From: Phycisphaeraceae bacterium
Lineage (GTDB): Bacteria > Planctomycetota > Phycisphaerae > Phycisphaerales > Phycisphaeraceae
NCBI GenBank assembly: GCA_029260675.1
Contig: JAJDCV010000377.1
Location: 1-5,414, forward strand
Length of the DNA stretch: 5,414 nt
Direction of reading: 5' to 3'
Shown here in pieces: positions 1 through 5,287 of this stretch (position 1 is its first letter; each line of letters begins with the position of its first letter). The notes beneath the pieces are model-generated. The model ran no database searches. It was not told the DNA's origin and was given only the letters and a program-made list of their open reading frames with translations. A program made the position numbers and the translations under genes.

Positions 1-111
1 CAGTCGGTGCGCCGCGCAACGGCTGTCAGAGGCCCGGAGCCTGTGCGCAGAAACCGACCGGGGCGGGTTAACGCACTACGGCTCTGATTGATGGGGGTTT
101 ATAAAACGAGC
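1..111. other. Left-edge segment without a callable gene
   Basis: No start-to-stop gene can be supported here. Two plus-strand frames are open from the edge, to a TGA at 85-87 and to a TGA at 89-91, and both show similar third-position GC, so neither can be preferred as the tail of a truncated gene. The segment lies downstream of the minus-strand peptidase gene. It contains an imperfect hairpin: GAGCC (37-41) pairs with GGCTC (80-84), GTGCG (43-47) with CGCAC (72-76), and AACC (52-55) with GGTT (66-69). No T-run follows on either strand, so I do not call it a terminator. Confidence 0.4.
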
Positions 112-1308
112 TTAGCGCAGCAAACCACGTCGATGCGCAAAAAGACGGTTAAGCCGATCCTTCAACAGCGGCGATGCCGAACGGTCATCTAGCGAGCGCC
201 CGGCCTCGATCAACAACCGGACCAACCCGTGGTAATCCGACAACGAGATGACTTCTGAATCGATGCAGACGCCCCGAGATCGTTTCGCGGGAGCGCTACC
301 TGATGGTTTTGTCGATGCGCTGCGGGGGGTACGACCCGGGGGATCGGCGTTCATGTTGTGGTAGTTGCCCAACGGCAGGCACAGGCAGGTCGCGGTGTAG
401 CCCAGCGCCTGGTAGGCGGTGGCCTCGCAGGTGCCGCCGGGCATGAGTTTGCGTTGCCAGTTGAAATCGGGATCTTTCTCCTGGATGCTTTGAGCGAGTT
501 GGCCGACCCGGTAGGTCAGGTCGGGGTCGAAGCTGCTGGTGCGGTCACCGACGCGGACGATCGGGCCGGCACCGATCGGTGAGTCTACGAAGCTTTTAGA
601 TGTTTCAAGAGCGATCAGCCTGGCGGTCTTGGGGATGATCCCGCTCTTGCAGGCCCCGATCGCGCCGATGAACCCGACCTCCTCGGCCCGGGTCAACAGG
701 ACACGCACATCGGGTGCGCCTTGTTTAGGCTGACGCTTGTTCAACTGCTCAAACGCGGCGATCGCCGCGGCGACCCCGGCCAAGTCGTCGCACGCCGGGG
801 CTCGGAGCCGGCCACGGACTACACGCGGCGCGGGCAGGTCCCAGGTCAATATATCACCCGCTTCCGCCACGGCGGGCTTAGCCAACTCGATCATCGCCCG
901 CTTGTCTTCCCCCGCCCCCGGAGTCCGAGCCCCCGGGCTTTTAGCGTTTTCCAACCGAATCACCCGGCCCGGGCAGGATTCGCCGCCGCCGATGTGCAGC
1001 CTAACACCTGAGCCGGCGAAGTAGAGGTCGTCCACGCCGCCTCGAAACTCAGCGAGCACGGTGCGTGGATCGACCTGGCGCAGAACGACAAACGCCGGGT
1101 GGTCCATGTGTGCGGTGAAGTAGATCGGCTTGCGAGATCGTGCGCCCGGGCGTTTGAGCAGGAGGTTGCCGAAGCGGTCTCGGGATAGCTCGACCGACTG
1201 CCGACGCCGCGCCCACCGCTCGATCCACGCGACTACGTGGTCCTCATGCCCGGTGGCGGTGGGCAGGCCGGTGAGTTCCAAGAGGTATTTTTCGTGTTTG
1301 GCGCGCAT
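112..1308 (-). CDS. M42-like zinc/cobalt aminopeptidase (M42/M20/M28 fold)
   Basis: Predicted cytosolic dinuclear-metal exopeptidase of 398 aa; M42 proteins are usually about 340-370 aa. The N-terminus (residues 8-25, LELTGLPTATGHED) matches the family opening. Visible catalytic-core residues, assigned by resemblance to M42: H67 and D69 in TAHMDH; D174-D175 in ACDDLAG (bridging Asp); E209-E210 in RAEEVGF (general base plus metal ligand); E235 in ALETS; GGTCEA at 291-296; H317 in NYHN as the last metal ligand. All expected ligands are present, so the enzyme looks active. The start is ATG, with GGAG five bases upstream and family similarity beginning within ten residues. There is no signal peptide. 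Oddities are low-complexity Pro/Ser/Arg stretches at about 122-138 and 322-346, the second lying directly after H317. The peptide substrate cannot be predicted, and an M20-type hydrolase or deacylase is the alternative. It is divergent from the ABC ATPase gene. Confidence 0.85.
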   Translation of the reverse strand: MRAKHEKYLLELTGLPTATGHEDHVVAWIERWARRRQSVELSRDRFGNLLLKRPGARSRKPIYFTAHMDHPAFVVLRQVDPRTVLAEFRGGVDDLYFAGSGVRLHIGGGESCPGRVIRLENAKSPGARTPGAGEDKRAMIELAKPAVAEAGDILTWDLPAPRVVRGRLRAPACDDLAGVAAAIAAFEQLNKRQPKQGAPDVRVLLTRAEEVGFIGAIGACKSGIIPKTARLIALETSKSFVDSPIGAGPIVRVGDRTSSFDPDLTYRVGQLAQSIQEKDPDFNWQRKLMPGGTCEATAYQALGYTATCLCLPLGNYHNMNADPPGRTPRSASTKPSGSAPAKRSRGVCIDSEVISLSDYHGLVRLLIEAGRSLDDRSASPLLKDRLNRLFAHRRGLLR

Positions 1309-1313
1309 GCGGG

Positions 1314-1317
1314 CTCC
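1314..1317 (-). promoter_or_regulatory. Shine-Dalgarno site of the peptidase gene
   Basis: On the minus strand the sequence reads GGAG, then five bases, then ATG (1306-1308). This supports the chosen start. It is the clearest ribosome binding site in the window; the other genes have weaker sites or none. Confidence 0.6.
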
Positions 1318-1327
1318 GTAACAACTT

Positions 1328-1336
1328 GAGGTAGGA
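1328..1336 (+). promoter_or_regulatory. Shine-Dalgarno-like bases before the ABC ATPase start
   Basis: GAGG (1328-1331) and AGGA (1333-1336) lie upstream of GTG at 1346 and ATG at 1349. AGGA is nine bases before the GTG and twelve before the ATG, which favours the GTG. The overlapping TAGGAT (1332-1337) could instead be read as a poor -10 box. Confidence 0.4.
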
Positions 1337-1364
1337 TGTTAGCCTGTGATGGATGAACACCCAA
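1336..1364 (-). promoter_or_regulatory. Weak candidate promoter for the peptidase gene
   Basis: On the minus strand TTGGGT (1359-1364) is followed by a 17-bp spacer and TAACAT (1336-1341), matching 3/6 and 4/6 of the sigma70 consensus. If used, the -35 box would lie inside the first codons of the divergent ABC gene. The match is poor and the call is tentative. Confidence 0.2.
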
Positions 1365-2230
1365 ACACAAAGAGCATTGAGGAGCCGCTGGCGGCAACCC
1401 CGGCTGTGAACGTGCGTGACCTTGTCGTGCAGCGGCAGGGGACGATGATCCTGGACCGGGTGAGTTGTCGGCTTGAACGGGGCCGATACACCGCGATCCT
1501 CGGGCCCAACGGCTGCGGCAAGACCACGTTCGCACGCTGCCTTCTGGGGCAGATGTTTGCCACAAGCGGGTCCGTCCAGGTGCTCGGGGAAACCCTTGGG
1601 CAGACCGATATACGCAGGCTCCGCCGACGGATCGGGATTGTTAATCCGACGACGGACGCCGGGGGCTATCACACGACGGGCGCGGTGGTGGATGCGGGCC
1701 TGAGTACGACCGAAGCGGTGATCACCGGGTTTTTCGCGACGGTCGGGCTGTACGACACCTACACCGAGGCACAACATCGGCGTGCCTGCGAATTGCTTTC
1801 GATGGTCGGGCTGGGGCATCGGACCGGTCTTCGGTTCGGACTCCTGTCAACCGGCGAGCAGAGGCGGGCGCTGATCGCACGGGCACTGGTGCACGTGCCG
1901 GAGCTGTTGATCCTGGATGAGCCGACCGCGGGGTTGGATATAACGGGGCGAGAACAGGTGCTGGCGACGATCGAACAGGTGCTTGGTCAGCCCGACGCCC
2001 CGGCGATCCTGATGATCACCCATCACGTCGAGGAGTTGTCGCCGAAGACGGACCGCGTGATGCTGATGCAAGGGGGACGATTCATCGCGTCCGGGACACC
2101 CGAGCAGATCATCACGCCCGAGAAACTCAGCGAGGCGTTTGGATGCAAAGTGTTTGTTGAACGTATCCACGGCCGATACTGGCTGCAGGTTCTGCCCGAG
2201 GCGTGGGTGGATCTGGTTAAGCCGGTGTGA
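1346..2230 (+). CDS. ABC transporter-type ATPase, YlmA/ModF-like
   Basis: A 294-aa nucleotide-binding domain that binds and hydrolyses ATP. Visible motifs: Walker A GPNGCGKT (53-60), signature LSTGEQ (167-172), Walker B LLILDEP (187-193), D-loop GLD (196-198) and switch histidine H226 in THHVEE. Where most ABC ATPases have a Q-loop glutamine, this one reads IGIVNP (97-101). From memory of the family, a V-S/N-P form there, together with ITGFFATVGLY (126-136) and THHxEE, is typical of the YlmA/ModF-like group, some of which are linked to molybdate or iron transport while others work without a permease. There are no membrane segments, and no permease or binding-protein gene is nearby, so the substrate is unknown. 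The start is GTG followed directly by ATG; the first 20 residues look like a non-conserved extension. The gene is divergent from the peptidase gene with 37 bp between starts. Confidence 0.88.
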   Translation: MMDEHPNTKSIEEPLAATPAVNVRDLVVQRQGTMILDRVSCRLERGRYTAILGPNGCGKTTFARCLLGQMFATSGSVQVLGETLGQTDIRRLRRRIGIVNPTTDAGGYHTTGAVVDAGLSTTEAVITGFFATVGLYDTYTEAQHRRACELLSMVGLGHRTGLRFGLLSTGEQRRALIARALVHVPELLILDEPTAGLDITGREQVLATIEQVLGQPDAPAILMITHHVEELSPKTDRVMLMQGGRFIASGTPEQIITPEKLSEAFGCKVFVERIHGRYWLQVLPEAWVDLVKPV

Positions 2231-2378
2231 CCGCAGATTTCACTTCGTGGACCTACGGTGTCGCAGATGACACAGATTTCTGAATCCTGAGCAGTGATAC
2301 CATTTCTTCATCTGTGAAATCTGTGGTCATCTCTCCGAGCCTTCCCCCGCGATATCTGTGCCCTCTGCGGTGAAATCT
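2231..2378. repeat. Nested imperfect palindromic intergenic repeat
   Basis: The gap between the ABC gene and purE is filled by inverted copies of an AGATTTCAC/CACAGATTTC-type motif. The inner arms, 2265-2280 and 2316-2332, pair over 16 bp with one bulged G (2326). Outer arms are CCGCAGA (2231-2237) with TCTGCGG (2364-2370), and AGATTTCAC (2235-2243) with GTGAAATCT (2370-2378). The right side also holds a direct repeat, ATCTGTG at 2310-2316 and 2319-2325. The element begins at the base after the ABC stop codon. I recall similar ATCTGTGAAATCTGTGG sequences as dispersed intergenic repeats in planctomycetes and related phyla, but that is memory and not a search result. It may form an RNA hairpin in the ABC 3' end. 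Confidence 0.65.
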
Positions 2379-2391
2379 CCGTCTTAATCGC

Positions 2392-2397
2392 TATACT
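2392..2397 (+). promoter_or_regulatory. -10 element of purE, suggesting a leaderless start
   Basis: TATACT matches 5/6 of TATAAT and ends seven bases before the purE ATG (2405). A transcript initiated at the usual distance would begin at or beside the ATG. No purine-rich Shine-Dalgarno sequence lies in the bases between. No good -35 box is found 15-18 bp upstream, where the palindromic repeat ends. Confidence 0.45.
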
Positions 2398-2404
2398 CAC
2401 CGCC

Positions 2405-2899
2405 ATGAGCGATCAAACCCCCCTCGTCGGTATCGTGATGGGCAGTGTCAGCGATGCGCAGGCGATGCGGCAGTGCAGCGCGGTGCTGGAACAGTTGGGC
2501 ATCCCCTATGAGATGAAGGTGTGCTCGGCGCACCGGACGCCGCAGCGTGCCCATGAATTTGTCAGCACGGCGGCGGAGCGTGGGCTGAAGGTGATCATCG
2601 CGGCGGCGGGGATGAGCGCGCACCTGGCGGGTGTGATGGCGGCGGGGACGCACCTGCCGGTGCTGGGTGTGCCGATGGAGGGCAAGCTGATGGGCGGGCT
2701 CGATGCGCTGATGTCGACGTGCAACATGCCCAAGGGGATCCCGGTGGGGACGATGAGCATGGGCAGCCACGGCGCGGTGAACGCGGCGCTGTTTGCGGCG
2801 GCTATCTTGGCGCTGTCGGATGCTGAACTCGAGAAACGTTTGCTGGCTTACCGCCAGGCCCAGACGGACGCGGTGCCTGAGTTTCCGCCGAGCCCGTAG
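2405..2899 (+). CDS. purE: 5-(carboxyamino)imidazole ribonucleotide mutase PurE
   Basis: Cytosolic enzyme of de novo purine synthesis, converting N5-CAIR to CAIR. The 164-aa length is normal for stand-alone class I PurE. Visible motifs: GSVSD (13-17) for the phosphate/substrate loop, SAHRTP (41-46) with the predicted catalytic H43, AAGMSAHLAG (67-76), GVP (88-90), MPKGIPVGT (108-116) and GAVNAAL (123-129). These match class I (N5-CAIR mutase) rather than the class II AIR carboxylase type. The usual STxQMP segment reads STCNMP, so N107 replaces Gln, a mild change. There is no purK in the window; it could lie elsewhere. The start is ATG, with family similarity from residue 7. There is no Shine-Dalgarno site, and a -10 hexamer sits just upstream. 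Confidence 0.95.
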   Translation: MSDQTPLVGIVMGSVSDAQAMRQCSAVLEQLGIPYEMKVCSAHRTPQRAHEFVSTAAERGLKVIIAAAGMSAHLAGVMAAGTHLPVLGVPMEGKLMGGLDALMSTCNMPKGIPVGTMSMGSHGAVNAALFAAAILALSDAELEKRLLAYRQAQTDAVPEFPPSP

Positions 2900-2973
2900 G
2901 GTAGATCCGAATCGGGGCCGGGCCTCACGCTTTAAGGCCGCCCTAAAAAAAACATATCCGTAAGGCATTAACC

Positions 2974-3000
2974 AAGCCCGCTAAGTCGCAAGCGGCTTTT
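2974..3000 (+). terminator. Probable intrinsic terminator downstream of purE
   Basis: AAGCCCGCT (2974-2982) pairs with AGCGGCTT (2991-2998), leaving one bulged C and an eight-base loop, and runs into TTTT (2997-3000). It lies about 75 bases after the purE stop. The T-run is short and partly in the stem, so efficiency is uncertain. Confidence 0.4.
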
Positions 3001-3092
3001 CAACGTAACCCAAATGAATCGAGGCGGCCGTATTGTTTACACGCTTATCGTCGCTGTATTTCGCTCGGGCAGTTGGCGGGGCGGACCTCGCC

Positions 3093-3121
3093 TATACACA
3101 AGATAATTTAGTGTTTATACT
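3093..3121 (+). promoter_or_regulatory. Sigma70-type promoter of the OFA transporter gene
   Basis: TATACA (3093-3098, 4/6 to TTGACA) is followed by a 17-bp spacer and TATACT (3116-3121, 5/6 to TATAAT). The region is locally AT-rich in a GC-rich window. Initiation near 3128 would give a leader of about 36 bases containing a C-run at 3137-3144. A weaker alternative, TTGTTT (3033-3038) with TGTATT (3055-3060), lies further upstream. Confidence 0.45.
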
Positions 3122-3149
3122 GCCGGGCCCGTGAATCCCCCCCCATATG

Positions 3150-3155
3150 AAAGGT
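3150..3155 (+). promoter_or_regulatory. Weak Shine-Dalgarno site (AAAGGT) and four-codon upstream ORF
   Basis: AAAGGT lies ten bases before the transporter ATG (3165). It is embedded in a tiny reading frame, ATG (3147-3149) to TAG (3159-3161), encoding Met-Lys-Gly-Pro and ending three bases before the real start. Whether the mini-ORF is translated is unknown. Confidence 0.35.
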
Positions 3156-3164
3156 CCGTAGATC

Positions 3165-4790
3165 ATGACCGCCGTTACCCCTGATAGTGCCGCGACCCGA
3201 CCCGGGTCTGGGCTGATCCCGATCCGTTTCCAGGTGCTGATCGGAGCGATCCTGGTGCAATTGATATTGGGGACGGTGTATGGGTACAGCATCTTCTGGC
3301 AGCCGTTGAACGCTGAGGTCTTCCCGGAAGTCGTCACGCAGGCGGGGATGATCGCGCAGGCCGGGGGCGGGGAGGGTATGAACCTGACGGTCGTGGCGGA
3401 TGAGGCGGCTAAGACGGCGCAGCTCGCCACGCAACAGGGGTATCTTAAGTACGCTTTCTCGATCTGTATTCTTTCGTTCGCGTTGACGATGGTGTTCGCG
3501 GGGCGTGTGCAGGACGTGCGCGGGCCCCGGCAGACGGCCATCATCGGGGCGTGCCTGATGGGCGCGGGGTTTGTCATCGCGTCCTTGATGAATAACCCGG
3601 TGGTGTTCTTCCTGGCACATTCGCTACTGACCGGCACGGTCGGGTTGATCGCGCTGATGATGTTCGATGCGCTGCTGGGCGGGCGTGAGCAGATGCACGA
3701 CAACCCGATGCTGCGATACGTGCCGCAGGCGATTGTCATCACCGTCGCGGTGGCGGGGATCACGACGGGGCAGCAGTTCGTGGGCAAGCTGGGCCCGGTG
3801 GACAGCATCTTCATGCTCTGGGCGACGGTCGGCTTGCTTGCGGGGGCGGGGATCGGGTTTGCTTATGTCTGCCCGATCGCGGCGTTGATCAAGTGGTTCC
3901 CAAACCAGAAGGGCCTGGTCAGCGGGCTGGCGGTGGCGGGGTTTGGGTTCGGGGCGTACCTGTTTAAGGGCCGATACCTCGGGGCGTTGGGGTACATCGA
4001 AGACCACGGGATCACGTCGTTTTTCCTGATCCACGGGCTGGTGTGCCTGGTGTTGGTGAGCCTGGGCGCGATGCTGCTGCGGAACCCGCCGAAGGCCGCG
4101 GCAGCGGTCACGGCTAAGAACGGCGGCAAGGCAAGCGGGGACTCGACCTGGCGCGCCACGCTCAAGCAACCGGCGTTTTATCTGCTGTGGCTGATGTTCT
4201 TCTCGGGCGCGATGGCGGGGCTGATGGTGATCGGGATCATCAAGGTGTTCGCAGGCGACCAGTTGATCGCGGGGGCTACGGCGGCCGGGGAGGTGCTGAC
4301 CGAACAGGGGCGCGGGGAGATGGTACTCAAGGGTGCCGAGGCGGTGGGTTACCTGGCGATCTTCAACGCGGTGGGCCGGGTGGTCTGGGGGCTGGCGTCG
4401 GATCGGATCGGCCGGACCGCGGCATTTGTGGCGATGTTCCTGCTGCAGGCGGTGACCATGATGTACCTCAGCCAGGCAAACACCGAGATGACGATTGCGG
4501 TGGTGGCGAGCATCGTGGGGTTCAACTTCGGCGGGAACTTCGCGTTGTTCCCCTCGGCGACGGCGGACCTGTTCGGCGCGAAGAACCTGGGGGCGAACTA
4601 CGGGTGGGTCTTCACCAGCTACGGGATCGCCGGGGTCATCGGGATCGCGGCGGGGAATGTCGCCAAGACCCTGACCGGCAGCTACTTCGCGGCGTTCGCG
4701 CTGGCGGCGGTGTTGTGCCTGGTCTCCGCGGGGCTGGCGGTGGTGCTGGGGCGGATGAGCGCCAAAGCGAAGGTGGAGGCGGTCGCGTAG
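3165..4790 (+). CDS. OFA-family MFS transporter (oxalate/formate antiporter-like)
   Basis: Inner-membrane secondary transporter, 541 aa. OFA hallmarks: GTVYGYSIFWQPL (36-48) in helix 1, motif A GRVQDVRG (113-120), GFAYVCP then IKWFPNQKG (231-250), second motif A GLASDRIGRT (409-418), FGGNFALFPSATADLFG (455-471) and KNLGANYG (473-480). Likely helices: 20-42, 93-112, 124-142, 145-170, 188-207, 215-237, 251-272, 283-305, 336-360, 392-411, 419-435, 442-463, 478-500 and 506-529. That is 14 rather than 12; the segments at 145-170 and 188-207 look like an extra pair between canonical helices 3 and 4. Extracytoplasmic inserts occupy about 50-92 and 362-391. OFA members carry small carboxylates, such as oxalate/formate or pyruvate-type acids; the substrate here is not predictable. 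The start is ATG with weak AAAGGT upstream. It has its own promoter, and the mazG-like gene follows after 16 bp. Confidence 0.9.
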   Translation: MTAVTPDSAATRPGSGLIPIRFQVLIGAILVQLILGTVYGYSIFWQPLNAEVFPEVVTQAGMIAQAGGGEGMNLTVVADEAAKTAQLATQQGYLKYAFSICILSFALTMVFAGRVQDVRGPRQTAIIGACLMGAGFVIASLMNNPVVFFLAHSLLTGTVGLIALMMFDALLGGREQMHDNPMLRYVPQAIVITVAVAGITTGQQFVGKLGPVDSIFMLWATVGLLAGAGIGFAYVCPIAALIKWFPNQKGLVSGLAVAGFGFGAYLFKGRYLGALGYIEDHGITSFFLIHGLVCLVLVSLGAMLLRNPPKAAAAVTAKNGGKASGDSTWRATLKQPAFYLLWLMFFSGAMAGLMVIGIIKVFAGDQLIAGATAAGEVLTEQGRGEMVLKGAEAVGYLAIFNAVGRVVWGLASDRIGRTAAFVAMFLLQAVTMMYLSQANTEMTIAVVASIVGFNFGGNFALFPSATADLFGAKNLGANYGWVFTSYGIAGVIGIAAGNVAKTLTGSYFAAFALAAVLCLVSAGLAVVLGRMSAKAKVEAVA

Positions 4791-4794
4791 ACGT

Positions 4795-4800
4795 TACAAT
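4795..4800 (+). promoter_or_regulatory. -10-like hexamer before the mazG-like gene
   Basis: TACAAT matches 5/6 of TATAAT and ends six bases before the ATG at 4807, so a start site would coincide with the ATG, as proposed for purE. The 16-bp gap has no Shine-Dalgarno site. There is no clear -35 box; the upstream bases are the end of the transporter gene. Cotranscription with the transporter remains possible. Confidence 0.4.
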
Positions 4801-4806
4801 GCGGGT

Positions 4807-5139
4807 ATGCCAGACAACACACCCGATCACGAGCCGGTCACGCTGCACGACTTTCAGGAATACATCCGGGAGCGGTATTTCGACACCGATTCGGCGCGCG
4901 GTACGCCGGGGACGTTCATGTGGCTGATCGAAGAGATCGGCGAGTTGGCAACGACGCTGCAAAAGATCAAGGGCGAGGGCGGTGACACCTCCGGCGGGTC
5001 TACGCATGCGGACCTGGAAGGCGAGTTCGCGGACGTGCTGGCGTGGCTTTGCACGCTGGCGAACATCAATGGCGTGGACCTAACCGCCGCGATCACGAAG
5101 AAGTACCTGGCGGGCGAGGGGCCCAAGGGGCATAAGTGA
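4807..5139 (+). CDS. MazG-like nucleotide pyrophosphohydrolase
   Basis: A 110-aa single-domain protein of the all-alpha NTP pyrophosphatase superfamily, predicted to hydrolyse (d)NTPs to monophosphate and pyrophosphate using Mg2+, perhaps for pool cleaning. The family metal-binding pattern EExxE...ExxD is intact: E42, E43 and E46 in WLIEEIGEL, then E73 and D76 in EFADVLAWL. Aromatic and aliphatic residues around them fit the four-helix core. The Gly/Ser/Thr-rich loop at about 56-68 separates the helices. The length is that of a single MazG domain rather than the two-domain E. coli MazG of about 260 aa, so I give no gene symbol. No toxin-antitoxin partner is adjacent. It starts 16 bp after the transporter stop, without a Shine-Dalgarno site, and a GGGGTTC array begins about ten bases after its stop. 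Confidence 0.82.
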   Translation: MPDNTPDHEPVTLHDFQEYIRERYFDTDSARGTPGTFMWLIEEIGELATTLQKIKGEGGDTSGGSTHADLEGEFADVLAWLCTLANINGVDLTAAITKKYLAGEGPKGHK

Positions 5140-5149
5140 TTCGGGATTG

Positions 5150-5191
5150 GGGGTTCGGGGTTCGGGGTTCGGGGTTCGGGGTTCGGGGTTC
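5150..5191 (+). repeat. Tandem heptanucleotide array (GGGGTTC)6
   Basis: Six perfect GGGGTTC units in a row, preceded by degenerate units that start at the stop codon of the mazG-like gene (TTCGGGATTGGG at 5140-5151). The plus strand has regular G4 runs separated by three bases, an ideal G-quadruplex arrangement in DNA or in the mRNA 3' end. The copy number is likely to vary by slippage. It is not a CRISPR array: units are seven bases with no spacers. Confidence 0.9.
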
Positions 5192-5222
5192 GGAAATGAT
5201 ATTGCTTGCGGCGGCCCCTCAG

Positions 5223-5241
5223 CCCCCGGCTTTGCCGGGGG
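5223..5241. repeat. Perfect GC-rich hairpin
   Basis: CCCCCGGC (5223-5230) and GCCGGGGG (5234-5241) form an 8-bp perfect stem with a TTT loop. It lies between the plus-strand mazG-like gene and the minus-strand partial gene, which converge. No T-run follows on either strand, so a classical terminator is not certain. A further CCCCCGGC at 5277-5284 competes for the same right arm. Confidence 0.6.
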
Positions 5242-5287
5242 ATCGGTTGTTATTGATACGCACAGACTTCATTGATCCCCCGGCAAA
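5231..5287. repeat. 14-bp perfect inverted repeat
   Basis: TTTGCCGGGGGATC (5231-5244) is the exact reverse complement of GATCCCCCGGCAAA (5274-5287), with 29 bases between. The left arm overlaps the right arm of the 5223-5241 hairpin, so the two stems exclude each other. GGTTGTT (5245-5251) can also pair with AACAACC (5286-5292), which is followed by TTTT (5293-5296), a terminator-like ending for plus-strand transcripts. Confidence 0.6.

Noticed and set aside
1244..1819. Minus-strand frame spanning the divergent start region
   Set aside because: It overlaps the ABC gene and the peptidase start in other frames, and has no family features.
2914..2952. GGCCT/AGGCC hairpin followed by eight A residues, as a terminator
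   Set aside because: An A-run after the stem on the plus strand is not a terminator. On the minus strand the T-run precedes the stem, which is the wrong order.
2384..2968. Minus-strand 194-codon frame opposite purE
   Set aside because: Arg/His-rich antisense shadow of a well-identified purE.
3014..3106. 30-codon plus-strand ORF (starts MNRGGRIVYT) between purE and the transporter
   Set aside because: No Shine-Dalgarno site, and it runs through the likely -35 box of the transporter promoter. Too short to support without conservation, though a leader peptide is not excluded.
3092..3814. Minus-strand 240-codon frame opposite the transporter
   Set aside because: Antisense shadow: Cys/Pro/Ser-rich with no motif, while the plus strand has clear OFA signatures.
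4187..4927. Plus-strand 246-codon frame overlapping the transporter and mazG-like genes
   Set aside because: Gly/Arg/Asp-rich out-of-frame translation of the GC-rich transporter gene, with no domain features.
4791..5139. mazE/mazF-style toxin-antitoxin locus
   Set aside because: Only the MazG-type hydrolase is present; no MazE or MazF reading frame is adjacent.
5150..5191. CRISPR array
   Set aside because: Units are seven bases and directly adjacent, with no spacers and no cas genes.
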